Assembly (NCBI RefSeq): GCF_015637705.1
Contig: NZ_JADOBE010000003.1
Span: 124,001 to 188,000, forward strand
DNA length: 64,000 bases
DNA from: Pseudomonas sp. N040
GTDB lineage: Bacteria > Pseudomonadota > Gammaproteobacteria > Pseudomonadales > Pseudomonadaceae
Direction of reading: 5' to 3'
Each line of letters opens with the position of its first letter. The stretch's first letter is position 1. A program made the translations under genes and the position numbers. The notes beneath the pieces were generated by a model that did no database searches, was not told the origin of the DNA, and was given only the letters and a program-made list of their open reading frames with translations. Positions 28,793 to 37,548 of this stretch are shown here, piece after piece.

Positions 28793-29626
28793 ATGTCCGC
28801 ACCCGTGGTTCTTATCAGTGGCTGTTCCAGCGGCATTGGCCGGGCCCTGGCCGAAACCTTCCGGGCCGCCGGGTATCAGGTCTGGGCCGGCGCGCGCAAG
28901 GCCGCCGACCTGGAGCAGCTGAGTGCTGCCGGATTCCATGCGGTGGCACTGGATGTGAATGATGCGCAGGCAATCACCCAGGCCCTGCAGCGCCTGGCCA
29001 GCGAAGCCGGGCGCCTGGACGTGCTGATCAACAATGCCGGCTACGGCGGCATGGGGCCGCTGCTGGATGGCGGCGCCGCCGCCATGCGCCAGCAGTTCGA
29101 AACCAATGTCTTTGCCCTCGTCGAGCTGAGCCGCGCCTGCTTTCCGCTGCTGCGCGCCAGTAAAGGCCTGGTGGTGAATATCGGCAGCGTCTCCGGGGTG
29201 ATGATTACCCCGTTTGCCGGCGCCTATTGTGCGTCGAAAGCGGCCGTGCATGCGCTCTCCGTTGCGCTGCGCATGGAGCTCGCACCCTTCGGCATTGGCC
29301 TGATGGAAGTCCAGCCAGGCGCGATTGCTTCCAACTTTGGGGCCAATGCCAGCCAGCAGGCGGAACAGCTGATCAGCGAACGCTCGCCCTGGTGGCCGCT
29401 GCGCGAGGGCATCCGCGCGCGCGCCAATGCCTCGCAGGACAAGCCCACCCCGGCGGCCGAATTTGCCGCGGAGCTGCTGCGCGTCGTGCAGCGCCATCCG
29501 CGCCGGCGCCTGCTGCGCCTGGGCAACGGCAGCCACAGCCTGCCGCTGCTGGCGCGGCTGCTGCCGCAGGGGCTGCTGGAGAAGGGCTTGATGAAGCGCT
29601 TCGGCCTCAGCCAGCGGCTGGACTGA
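28793..29626 (+). CDS. Short-chain dehydrogenase/reductase
   Basis: This 277-residue classical SDR has SGCSSGIGRALAE, NNAGYGG, NIGSVSG and YCASKAAVHALS. The C-terminal extension is basic (HPRRRLLRLGNGS). Proteins of this type resemble 17-beta-hydroxysteroid or retinol dehydrogenases, but the substrate is unknown. Start 28793 follows AGGAG. The stop overlaps the start of the next gene (TGATG). Confidence 0.88.
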   Translation: MSAPVVLISGCSSGIGRALAETFRAAGYQVWAGARKAADLEQLSAAGFHAVALDVNDAQAITQALQRLASEAGRLDVLINNAGYGGMGPLLDGGAAAMRQQFETNVFALVELSRACFPLLRASKGLVVNIGSVSGVMITPFAGAYCASKAAVHALSVALRMELAPFGIGLMEVQPGAIASNFGANASQQAEQLISERSPWWPLREGIRARANASQDKPTPAAEFAAELLRVVQRHPRRRLLRLGNGSHSLPLLARLLPQGLLEKGLMKRFGLSQRLD

Positions 29627-30024
29627 TGGCTGCGCCAGCCAGACCGCCGGCAATGCTGCATTGGGCCCTGGCCGCCAGCGCGGCAGCCTTTGTGCTCAAC
29701 CTGCTGCTGCGCGGGTTGCTGCGCGTGCCAGGGGTGACCGCGACCCTGCTGGCGGCCGGCCTGGTGGCGATCGGCGTGAGCCTGCTGTTTGCCTGGCGCT
29801 ATCGGCGGGTCCCCGAGCCTGCTGAGCGGATCAGGCTGTTGCTGTTCTACACGGCCATCATGCTGTTCCTGTATGCCGCCCTGTTCGGACTGATGCTGCT
29901 CAAGGATGAGCCCGGCTCGATGGGTCAGTTGCTGTTCCTGCTGCACTGCCTGAGTTACCCGCTGGCCCTGGGGTTGTGCTTTACCCCACGGTTCATCGGC
30001 AGGTTGGTCAAGCCGCCGCGCTGA
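29626..30024 (+). CDS. Small integral membrane protein, unknown function
   Basis: The 132-residue product has about four hydrophobic segments (ALAASAAAFVLNLLLRGLL; TATLLAAGLVAIGVSLLFAW; LLLFYTAIMLFLYAALFGLM; LLFLLHCLSYPLALGLCF) joined by basic loops. I do not recognise a family. The ATG overlaps the stop of the SDR gene, so the two are cotranslated and may work together at the membrane. Confidence 0.7.
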   Translation: MAAPARPPAMLHWALAASAAAFVLNLLLRGLLRVPGVTATLLAAGLVAIGVSLLFAWRYRRVPEPAERIRLLLFYTAIMLFLYAALFGLMLLKDEPGSMGQLLFLLHCLSYPLALGLCFTPRFIGRLVKPPR

Positions 30025-30076
30025 ACCCGCGCGGAAGCCAGGCCCCGGGCTCCGGCAGGCAGGGACGTTGCCGGCT

Positions 30077-31156
30077 TCAGTCCAGCCGCTTGTGCACGCG
30101 TGCCACGGCAATGCTCATCATCACCACGGTGAACAGCAGCAATACCGCCATCTCCAGCCACAGCTCGCGCAGGCTGGCGCCGCGCAGCATGATGCCGCGG
30201 GCCAGCCGCACGAAGTGGGTCAGCGGCAGTATTTCGGCGAACCACTGCACGCCCTTGGGCATGCCGGCGAAGGGGAACATGAAGCCGGACAACAGGATTT
30301 GCGGCAGGAAGGTGAAGAACGCCAGCTGCATGGCCTGGAACTGGCTCTGTGCCATGGTCGAGACGAAGATGCCGAGAGTCAGGCTGGCGATGATGAACAG
30401 CAGCGCGGCGGCGTACAGGTCGGCCAGCGCACCGCGCACCGGCACCTCGAACAGCAGGCGGCCGACCAGCAGGATCACCGTTACCTGGACCAGGCCGATG
30501 CCGATGAACGGCAGCACCTTGCCGATCGTCAGTTCCCACGGTGAAACCGGGGTGGTGATGAGCATTTCCATGTTGCCGCGTTCGCGTTCGCGGACCAGTG
30601 CGATGGCGGTGAACAGCACCATGGTCATGGTCAGGATCACGCCGATCAGGCCGGGCACGGTGTTCAGCGGGGCGCGGCGCTCCGGGTTGTAGAAGTTCAC
30701 CAGGGTCATGCCGGCGGGCTGGCTCCAGCCGGGCAGGGGAAAGCTGGCCAGCTGGCGGGCGGCGGCCTGCACCACCTGATCCGAACCGTCGACCATCAGT
30801 TGCAGCGGCGCCGGGCCGCGGCGTTGCAGGCGCGTCTCGAAATCGGCGGGGATGACCAGCGCGGCGCTGATCCGTCCCTCGCGCAGCAGGGCGTTGATCT
30901 GCTGCGGGCTGCTCAGCCGGTACTGGAAGTCGAGCACCTGGCTGGAGCCGAGCTGCGCGACCACTTCGCGCGAGTGCGCCGTGTTGGCCTGGTCAAGTAC
31001 CGCGGCCTCCAGCCCGCGCACGTCCATGTTGATGGCGAAGCCGAACAGTACCAGCTGCATAACCGGAATGCCGACGATCATGGCGAAGGTCAGGCGGTCG
31101 CGGCGCAGCTGGCGCAGTTCCTTGACCACGATGGCGCCCAGGCGTTGCAGGCTCAT
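30077..31156 (-). CDS. ABC-2 type transporter permease
   Basis: The 359-residue permease has one N-terminal membrane helix (LTFAMIVGIPVMQLVLFGFAI), a ~150-residue periplasmic domain, and five further helices, with the ABC-2 signature around ALVRERERGNMEMLITTPVS. This layout is that of YhhJ/YbhR-like permeases that work with HlyD-type adaptors. The start overlaps the ATPase stop by 4 bp. Together with the two upstream genes it forms an efflux system; the substrate is unknown. Confidence 0.91.
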   Translation of the reverse strand: MSLQRLGAIVVKELRQLRRDRLTFAMIVGIPVMQLVLFGFAINMDVRGLEAAVLDQANTAHSREVVAQLGSSQVLDFQYRLSSPQQINALLREGRISAALVIPADFETRLQRRGPAPLQLMVDGSDQVVQAAARQLASFPLPGWSQPAGMTLVNFYNPERRAPLNTVPGLIGVILTMTMVLFTAIALVRERERGNMEMLITTPVSPWELTIGKVLPFIGIGLVQVTVILLVGRLLFEVPVRGALADLYAAALLFIIASLTLGIFVSTMAQSQFQAMQLAFFTFLPQILLSGFMFPFAGMPKGVQWFAEILPLTHFVRLARGIMLRGASLRELWLEMAVLLLFTVVMMSIAVARVHKRLD

Positions 31157-32100
31157 GCCGGCACCTGCGGGTCGGCCACCGGCTTGCGGGTGACGCTGAC
31201 GAACACGTCTTCCAGGTTCGGCGCGGTGGCCACGACCTGGGCCGCGATGCCGCTGGCGGCCAGCTGCTGGCGGACCTGGGTGATGGCCTCCGGCGCGCCG
31301 CTGAGCACGCGCAGTGCCGTGCCGATCTGCGCCGTGGCGATGATCCCCGGCAAGTCCTGCAGCGCCCGCTGTGCCTGCCGCGGCTGGGCACATTCGACCA
31401 GCAGCGGGTGACCGGGCAGGGCGCGCATCAGCTCGGCCGGGCTGCCGTCGGCCACCAGCCGGCCATTATCGAGAATGCCCAGGCGCGTGCAGCGCTCGGC
31501 TTCGTCCATGTAGTGGGTGGACACCAGCAGGGTGGTGCCGGACTCGGCCAGCTCGAACAGCGAGTCCCAGAACTCCCGGCGCGATTGCGGGTCGACCGCG
31601 CTGGTCGGTTCGTCGAGCAGCAGCAGGTCGGGCTTGTGCAATACTGCCCCGGCCAGCGCCAGACGCTGTTTCTGCCCGCCGCTGAGGGTCCCGGCCATCT
31701 GCTGGCGACGGTCGGCCAGCCAGTAGCGCTCGAGCAGTTCGCTGATCCGCAGGCGCGCCTGCTGGCCACGCAAGCCCTGGATGGCGGCGAGGAATTCGAG
31801 GTTCTCGCCGACGCTCAGGTCCTCGTAGAGCGAGAATTTCTGGGTCATGTAGCCGATGCGTCGCTTCAGCGCCTCGGCGTCGCGCGGGATCTGGCAACCG
31901 AGCACCTCGATCGCGCCGGCGCTGGGTCGCAGCAGGCCGCAGAGCATGCGGATGGTGGTCGACTTGCCGCTGCCGTTGGGACCGAGAAAGCCGAACACCT
32001 CGGCGCGGTTGACCGTCAGGTCGAGGCTGTCCACCGCGCTCAACGCGCCGAAGCGCTTGCTCAACCCGCGCGCACGGATCACCGGCTGGCCGTCGTTCAT
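31153..32100 (-). CDS. ABC transporter ATP-binding protein
   Basis: A single nucleotide-binding domain of 315 residues: Walker A GPNGSGKST, signature LSGGQKQRLALAG, Walker B LLLLDEPTSAVDP, and H-loop VSTHYMDEAERC. The C-terminal ~90 residues follow the DrrA-like pattern (NLEDVFVSVT). It is overlapped on both sides by adaptor and permease genes. E. coli YbhF has two such domains; this one has one. Confidence 0.93.
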   Translation of the reverse strand: MNDGQPVIRARGLSKRFGALSAVDSLDLTVNRAEVFGFLGPNGSGKSTTIRMLCGLLRPSAGAIEVLGCQIPRDAEALKRRIGYMTQKFSLYEDLSVGENLEFLAAIQGLRGQQARLRISELLERYWLADRRQQMAGTLSGGQKQRLALAGAVLHKPDLLLLDEPTSAVDPQSRREFWDSLFELAESGTTLLVSTHYMDEAERCTRLGILDNGRLVADGSPAELMRALPGHPLLVECAQPRQAQRALQDLPGIIATAQIGTALRVLSGAPEAITQVRQQLAASGIAAQVVATAPNLEDVFVSVTRKPVADPQVPA

Positions 32101-33062
32101 GGCTGCGCCAGCACGGCTTGCAGCGGCAGGCCGGCGGGCAGCTTGGCGGCCTCGGCACCTTCCAGTACGAGTTCGGCGCGGTATACCAGGCGGCTGGCGT
32201 CGGCGCCGGTGAGGGCGTAGTAGGGGGTGAAGCTGGCCTCGCTGGCGATGCTGCGCAGCTTGCCGGTGAACGGCTGCGCGACACCCTCGACCGTTACCCG
32301 GAGGGTGTCGCCGATGGCCAGGCGGTTGCGCTGCGAGGCCGGCACGAACAGGCGCGCATAGGGCGCCGCACCGACCAGCAGGCTGACCACTTCGGCGTGC
32401 AACGGCGGCTGGTCGCCCGGCCGGAACGGCAGGGCATCCACCCGGCCGGCGCGTGGGGCACGGACATCCAGGTGCGCGCGGTTCAGCTGCAGCTGGGTCA
32501 GCCGGCTGTTTGCCGCTTGCAGGCTCGCCGCGGCCTGGGCCAGCTGTTCCGGGCGGGTGCCGTTGGTCAGTTCGCGCAATTGGGCTGCGCTGTTCTGTAC
32601 GGCCGCCACGCTCTGGTCGCGGCTGGCGCGGGCGCGATCCAGTTCGGCGAGCGCCACCTGCTGGCGCTGGTAGAGCGCCTCGATGCGCTGGAAGTCCCGG
32701 CTGGCGGCGATGGCGGCGGCGCTGTTGCGCTCCAGTGCGGCCTGCGCCGCCTCGATGGTTTCGCGCCGCGCGCCGTGGCTGAGTTCGTCGAGCCGGGCGC
32801 CGGCCTGCTGCACCTCGGCCGCGGCCTGGGCGACCAGCGCGTCGAGCCGGCGCGGATCGAGCTGCAGCAGCAGCTGGCCGGCCTCGACCTGCGCGCCCTC
32901 GGCCACCTGCCAGTTCAGTACGGTTTCCGAGGCTTCGGCGGGGATGCCGATGCGGTCCCATTCGAGGGTGCCGAGCAGCGGCGGCGGTTCGCCCGCCCCG
33001 CAACCGCCCAGCAACGCGAGCAGGAGCAGGGTGGCGGGGGTGCCTGTCCGTTCAATCAGCAT
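32097..33062 (-). CDS. HlyD/MFP-family adaptor lipoprotein
   Basis: The protein begins with a lipoprotein signal ending LLGGCGAG (acylated C21) and then shows the membrane-fusion-protein layout: a biotinyl-lipoyl-like part (VLNWQVAEGAQVEAGQLLLQLDP), a long coiled-coil hairpin rich in Ala/Gln/Leu, and the return strand DVRAPRAGRVDALPF. At 321 residues it resembles YbhG/YhiI adaptors. It probably bridges the ABC pump to an outer-membrane channel located elsewhere. It overlaps the tetR gene by 11 bp. Confidence 0.9.
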   Translation of the reverse strand: MLIERTGTPATLLLLALLGGCGAGEPPPLLGTLEWDRIGIPAEASETVLNWQVAEGAQVEAGQLLLQLDPRRLDALVAQAAAEVQQAGARLDELSHGARRETIEAAQAALERNSAAAIAASRDFQRIEALYQRQQVALAELDRARASRDQSVAAVQNSAAQLRELTNGTRPEQLAQAAASLQAANSRLTQLQLNRAHLDVRAPRAGRVDALPFRPGDQPPLHAEVVSLLVGAAPYARLFVPASQRNRLAIGDTLRVTVEGVAQPFTGKLRSIASEASFTPYYALTGADASRLVYRAELVLEGAEAAKLPAGLPLQAVLAQP

Positions 33063-33705
33063 GGCTTGTCTCCATTCCGCGCTCGAGCAACGCCAGGGTG
33101 TGTTCGCTCAACGCCGCGGCGCGGTTGTCGAGGTCGGGGAAAATGCCGTGCAGCAGCGAGGCGGCGGCATGCGGCAGCATGACCAGGCCGAACAGCGAGA
33201 CCACCAGCAGGCGCGGGTTCAGCTCGGCGTTCAGGGCCTGCCGGGCCTGGGCGGCCGCGAAATATGCGGCCAGCCGGGCCGGAATCATCGGCCCGATGCG
33301 GGTGGCCCAGAGTTCGCGCAGTGCGCCACCTTCGCAGAGGACTTCGCGCACCCACAACGGCGGCAGCCAGGGATGCTGGCTGAGGGTTGCATTGAGCGCG
33401 CAGACCAGTCGGCGAACCAGTTGCCGCGGATCGTCTTCGCTGCCGTGCAGCGCGTTGGCGACGTTGGCCAGCAGCGGCGCAAGGCGTTCTTCGAACACGG
33501 TTTCCACCAGCCGCTGCTTGTTGCCGAAGTAGTAGTTGACCAGGGCCGGGGTCACCCCGGCCTGGTCGGCGATGCTGCGCAGGCTGCTGGCAGCAATGCC
33601 GTGGCGGGCAAAGCTGGCGAGCGCGGCGTCGAGCAGGCGCTGGCGTTGTAGCTGGGCGTCGCCAGTGGGGCGACCGGGAGCGCGCGGCTGGTTCACAGCG
33701 ATCAC
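33052..33705 (-). CDS. TetR/AcrR-family regulator (CecR/YbiH-like)
   Basis: The 217-residue protein has an N-terminal TetR helix-turn-helix (LLDAALASFARHGIAASSLR, then QAGVTPALVNYYFGNKQRL) and a C-terminal helical domain of the CecR type (DUF1956-like). It is the first gene of the efflux operon and overlaps the adaptor gene, so it very likely controls its own operon. E. coli CecR governs ybhGFSR in the same arrangement. Confidence 0.91.
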   Translation of the reverse strand: MIAVNQPRAPGRPTGDAQLQRQRLLDAALASFARHGIAASSLRSIADQAGVTPALVNYYFGNKQRLVETVFEERLAPLLANVANALHGSEDDPRQLVRRLVCALNATLSQHPWLPPLWVREVLCEGGALRELWATRIGPMIPARLAAYFAAAQARQALNAELNPRLLVVSLFGLVMLPHAAASLLHGIFPDLDNRAAALSEHTLALLERGMETSHAD

Positions 33706-33718
33706 CTGAGGTTGTCAC

Positions 33719-33740
33719 ATGCGTATATTTATATGCGTAT
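33719..33740. promoter_or_regulatory. Candidate operator/promoter of the tetR-efflux operon
   Basis: ATGCGTAT occurs twice, at 33719-33726 and 33733-33740, enclosing an AT-rich centre (ATTTAT). It lies 14 bp upstream of the tetR start in an otherwise GC-rich gap. A TetR site overlapping the promoter is a reasonable inference. Confidence 0.5.
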
Positions 33741-33926
33741 TTAATTAATCTGCAAGCACTCGCTGCTGCCGGTCATGGCGGGCGCGCAGGCCTATGCCAA
33801 CCTGCCCGGGCGGACAGGCGCGGGATTGGCACGAGTGGCTGGCAGGTCCCGGCTGCCAGTGGCTGCCAGCCGGGGGCGTGGAGGAAGGGCGGCGGGGTGC
33901 TGCAGGCAGCCCCGCCGCTGCGCCGC

Positions 33927-34397
33927 TCAGCCGATGGTGATGGGCGGCAGTTCCGGCAGTTGCAGGGTTTGCTGGGTGCGCGGTGCGAGCACCTCGGCTT
34001 CGCCATCCACCACCAGTTCCTGGTTCTGGTTGAACACCCGGGTGGCGATGCGTACGCGGCCCTTGGGCAGTTTCTCGAGCACTTCCAGTTGTACGGTGAG
34101 GGTGTCGCCCAGCTTGACCGGACGGGTGAAGCGCATCTGCTGGCCGAGGTAGATGCTTCCCGGTCCGGGCAGTTCGCAGGCTATCGCGGCGCTGATCAGC
34201 GCACCGCTGAACATGCCGTGGGCAATGCGTTCCTTGAACATGCTCTGCGCGGCAAACTCGGCATCCAGGTGCACCGGGTTGTGGTCGCGGGACACCGCGG
34301 CAAACAGCTGGATGTCGCGTTCTTCGACGGTGCAGCTGAACGAAGCCTGCTGGCCGACCTGCAGGTCGTCATAGGGGATGTTGGTAACCTGGGTCAT
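33927..34397 (-). CDS. phaJ: (R)-specific enoyl-CoA hydratase, MaoC-like
   Basis: The 156-residue hot-dog protein has the hydratase-2 motif FAAVSRDHNPVHLDAEFA (catalytic Asp/His) and IAHGMFSGALISA. PhaJ proteins convert beta-oxidation enoyl-CoA to (R)-3-hydroxyacyl-CoA, the monomer for PHA. It overlaps the next upstream gene (lipase) by 4 bp, so they form one operon, opposite to fadD2-fadD1. Confidence 0.88.
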   Translation of the reverse strand: MTQVTNIPYDDLQVGQQASFSCTVEERDIQLFAAVSRDHNPVHLDAEFAAQSMFKERIAHGMFSGALISAAIACELPGPGSIYLGQQMRFTRPVKLGDTLTVQLEVLEKLPKGRVRIATRVFNQNQELVVDGEAEVLAPRTQQTLQLPELPPITIG

Positions 34398-35353
34398 GGG
34401 TTCTCCTTGGGGGCGGGTTGGCAGAAACGGCTGTGGGCGAGCGCCTGCTCGAGCCAGTGGATCAGGTCGGCAGTGACTTCGTCGCGGTTGCTTTCATTGA
34501 GCAGCTCGTGGCGCGCGCCCGGGTAGATTTTCAGTTGCACATCCTTCAACCCGGCCACGCGCAGGGCGCCGGCGAGATCGTTCAGGCGCCGGCCGGCACT
34601 CACCGGGTCGCAATCGCCACCGATCAGCAGTACCGGCAGTCCGGGATCTATCTGCGACAGCTGCTTGACGCTGCTGATGCCTTGCAGGCCGCCGAGCAGG
34701 TCGATCCACAGTTGTGTGGTGGCGACAAAGCCGCACAGCGGATCGCTGACATAACGATCGACTTCGACCGGATCGCGGGACAGCCAGTCGAACCCGCTGC
34801 GAGCCGGCTGGAAGGCTTTGTTGAAGGAGCCAAACGACAGGTAGTTGAGCAGCTTGCTGCGCCCGGTGGCGCCGAGCCGCCAGCGCTCGAGGCGGGCGAG
34901 CAACCCGGCGCTGCGGTAGAGGCTGGCCGGCTGGAAGTTCGAGCCGGACAGGATGGCGCCCTGCAGGCTGCAGCTGTGCTGCATCAGGTAGGCCAGGCTG
35001 ATGTAGCTGCCCATGCTGTGGCCGAGGAGAAAGATCGGCAGGCCGGGATGCTGCTGGCGAATGTGGTGGTTGAGACTGGCCAGGTCACCGACCACTTTCT
35101 CCCAGCCAGCGGCATCGGCGTAATGTCCGAGCAGCCCCTGTTCAGCGCTGCGCCCATGGCCGCGCTGGTCCAGCGCGAACAGGTCGAAGCCGTGGGCCGT
35201 CAGGGCCTCGCCCAGGCGGGCATAGCGTGCGCCATGTTCGGCCAGGCCGTGGGCCAGCATCACGATCGCCCTGGGTGGCTGTGTGCCAGACCACTGGTGG
35301 ACATGCAGCGGGGTGCTGTCAGTGGCGCTGAGCCAGAAGGTTGCGTGGTGCAT
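34394..35353 (-). CDS. Alpha/beta hydrolase, lysophospholipase/monoacylglycerol-lipase-like
   Basis: The 319-residue protein has the serine-hydrolase fold: LAHGLAEHGARY (oxyanion region), GHGRS, nucleophile in LLGHSMGSY, an Asp near LIGGDCDPV and a final His in YPGARHELLNE. This matches the Hydrolase_4 (monoacylglycerol lipase) group. It probably frees fatty acids that FadD1/FadD2, encoded divergently, activate. The start at 35353 has AAGGAC upstream; the frame continues 13 codons further but less plausibly. Confidence 0.88.
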   Translation of the reverse strand: MHHATFWLSATDSTPLHVHQWSGTQPPRAIVMLAHGLAEHGARYARLGEALTAHGFDLFALDQRGHGRSAEQGLLGHYADAAGWEKVVGDLASLNHHIRQQHPGLPIFLLGHSMGSYISLAYLMQHSCSLQGAILSGSNFQPASLYRSAGLLARLERWRLGATGRSKLLNYLSFGSFNKAFQPARSGFDWLSRDPVEVDRYVSDPLCGFVATTQLWIDLLGGLQGISSVKQLSQIDPGLPVLLIGGDCDPVSAGRRLNDLAGALRVAGLKDVQLKIYPGARHELLNESNRDEVTADLIHWLEQALAHSRFCQPAPKENP

Positions 35354-35585
35354 GGCGGGTCCTTGTGCCCGGGACGAAAGTGCATTTTGCACGGCTGGCG
35401 GCTGCTGGCAAAGCGGGTTGACGGGTTTGTTCGCTGTGCTGCCCGGGCCGGCAGGGATTGACTTGCCCGCAGCGCGGTTGCGGGGCGCCCAGGGCGGCCG
35501 CGCAAGGCGCGGCTATTCATTGTGTTGATAAGGTGCCAGCGACTATTTGCGCCCAGTCACAGAGCTGTTAAGTTCCCTGCACTCC

Positions 35586-35603
35586 CGCGCGCGCGCGCGC
35601 GCG
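35586..35603. repeat. (CG)9 dinucleotide tract upstream of fadD2
   Basis: Nine uninterrupted CG dinucleotides lie 30 bp before the fadD2 start codon. Alternating CG tracts can adopt Z-DNA and can slip during replication. Confidence 0.9.
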
Positions 35604-35632
35604 GGCCAGCCTGTCGATGAGGATAATAAGAA

Positions 35633-37324
35633 ATGCAAGCTGAGTTCTGGAATGACAAACGCCCGGCCGGGGTTTCCGCCACTATCGAGCAGAATGCCTT
35701 TCACTCGGTGGTTGAAGTATTCGAGCGTTCCTGCAAGAAATTCGCCGACCGTCCGGCCTTCAGCAACCTGGGGGTCACCCTGACCTACAGCGAGCTGGAT
35801 CGCCTGTCCGCCGCCTTTGGCGCCTGGCTGCAGAGCAATACCGACCTCAAGCCGGGTGACCGCATCGCCATCCAGATGCCCAACCTGCTGCAATACCCGA
35901 TCGCCGTGTTTGGCGCGCTGCGCGCCGGGCTGATCGTGGTCAACACCAACCCGCTGTATACCGCGCGGGAAATGCGCCACCAGTTCAACGATTCCGGCGC
36001 GCGGGCGCTGGTGTACGTCAACCTGTTCGGCAAGCTGGTCGAGGAAGTGCTGCCCGATACCGGCATCGAGTACCTGATCGAGGCGCGCATGGGTGACCTG
36101 CAGCGCTCGCCGCTGAAAGGCTGGCTGCTCAATGCGGCGGTCAAATACCTGAAGAAGCTGGTGCCCAGCTACCACCTGCCGAAGGCGGTGCCCTTCAGCC
36201 AGGTGCTGAAAAAGGGCCGCTGGCATTCGCTGAAGATGATTCGCCAGAGCCTTGATGACGTTGCCGTGCTGCAGTACACCGGTGGCACCACCGGGGTGGC
36301 CAAGGGCGCGATGCTGACCCACGGCAACCTGGTGGCCAACATGCAGCAGGTGCTGGCCTGCATGTCACAGATCGGCGCCGATGGCCAGCCGCTGATCAAG
36401 GAGGGGCAGGAAATCATGATTGCGCCGCTGCCGCTCTACCACATCTATGCCTTCACGGCGAACTGCATGTGCATGATGGTCAGTGGCAACCACAATGTGC
36501 TGATCAGCAATCCGCGGGATATTCCGGGCTTCATCGAGGAGCTGAAGAAGTGGCGCTTCACCGGCCTGTTGGGGTTGAACACGCTGTTTGTCGCGCTGAT
36601 GGACAATCCCGAATTCAAGAACCTGGATTTCTCCCGGCTGAAGATCACCAACTCGGGCGGCACCGCGCTGGTCAAGGCCACTGCCGAGCGCTGGCAGCAG
36701 CTCACCGGCTGCACGATCGTCGAAGGCTACGGGCTGACCGAAACCTCGCCGGTGGTCTCGGCCAATCCCTATGGTGCGGCGGCCCGCCTGGGTACCGTCG
36801 GCCTGCCGATGCCGGGCACCGCACTCAAGGTGATCGACGACAACGGTGTCGAGCTGCCGCTGGGCGAGCGCGGCGAACTGTGCGTCAAGGGCCCGCAGGT
36901 GATGAAGGGTTACTGGCAGCGCCCGGAGGCCACCGCCGAAGTCCTGGATGCCGAGGGCTGGCTGAAGACCGGCGACGTGGCGGTCATCGATGCGGACGGC
37001 TTCGTGCGCATCGTCGACCGCAAGAAGGACCTGATCATCGTCTCCGGCTTCAACGTCTACCCGAACGAGATCGAGGACGTGCTGATGACCCATCCGAAGG
37101 TGGCCAGCTGCGCGGTCATCGGGGTGCCGGACGAGAAGTCCGGGGAGGCGGTCAAGCTGTTCGTGGTGCCGCGTGATCCGGAGCTGACCATCGAGGAACT
37201 CAAGGCGTTCTGCCGTGAGCAGTTCACCGGCTACAAGGTGCCCCGGCACATCGTCTTGCGCGAGTCGTTGCCGATGACTCCGGTCGGCAAGATCCTCCGC
37301 CGCGAGCTGCGCGACGGACACTGA
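35633..37324 (+). CDS. fadD2: Long-chain fatty-acid-CoA ligase
   Basis: This acyl-adenylate-forming enzyme of 563 residues activates fatty acids as CoA esters at the inner face of the membrane. The AMP-binding P-loop reads YTGGTTGVAKGA, followed by GYGLTETSPV and the FACS signature GWLKTGDVAVIDADGFVRIV, and it ends with the catalytic Lys in MTPVGKILRRELRD. GAGGATAAT lies upstream of the ATG. A paralogue follows 224 bp downstream. The symbol follows the two-ligase convention in Pseudomonas, where the upstream copy is FadD2. Confidence 0.93.
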   Translation: MQAEFWNDKRPAGVSATIEQNAFHSVVEVFERSCKKFADRPAFSNLGVTLTYSELDRLSAAFGAWLQSNTDLKPGDRIAIQMPNLLQYPIAVFGALRAGLIVVNTNPLYTAREMRHQFNDSGARALVYVNLFGKLVEEVLPDTGIEYLIEARMGDLQRSPLKGWLLNAAVKYLKKLVPSYHLPKAVPFSQVLKKGRWHSLKMIRQSLDDVAVLQYTGGTTGVAKGAMLTHGNLVANMQQVLACMSQIGADGQPLIKEGQEIMIAPLPLYHIYAFTANCMCMMVSGNHNVLISNPRDIPGFIEELKKWRFTGLLGLNTLFVALMDNPEFKNLDFSRLKITNSGGTALVKATAERWQQLTGCTIVEGYGLTETSPVVSANPYGAAARLGTVGLPMPGTALKVIDDNGVELPLGERGELCVKGPQVMKGYWQRPEATAEVLDAEGWLKTGDVAVIDADGFVRIVDRKKDLIIVSGFNVYPNEIEDVLMTHPKVASCAVIGVPDEKSGEAVKLFVVPRDPELTIEELKAFCREQFTGYKVPRHIVLRESLPMTPVGKILRRELRDGH

Positions 37325-37548
37325 CCGGTTGTGGCAACTACTCTGCGGGTGTCGGGCCAGATGCTGCCTGATGCCCGCAAGATGCGCGCGCGTTCAGCGC
37401 CCGGGAGCTGCCGCTGCGGTCTGGCCGGTGGCGTTCAAAACTGCTAATCTCGCCGCCCCGTTGCCCGTCCCCGGGTGCTGGCATGACTATTAAAACAACA
37501 CCGGCTGATTGCTGCGCTGATCGGCTTTGCTCAGGAGATAAGGCTTTC

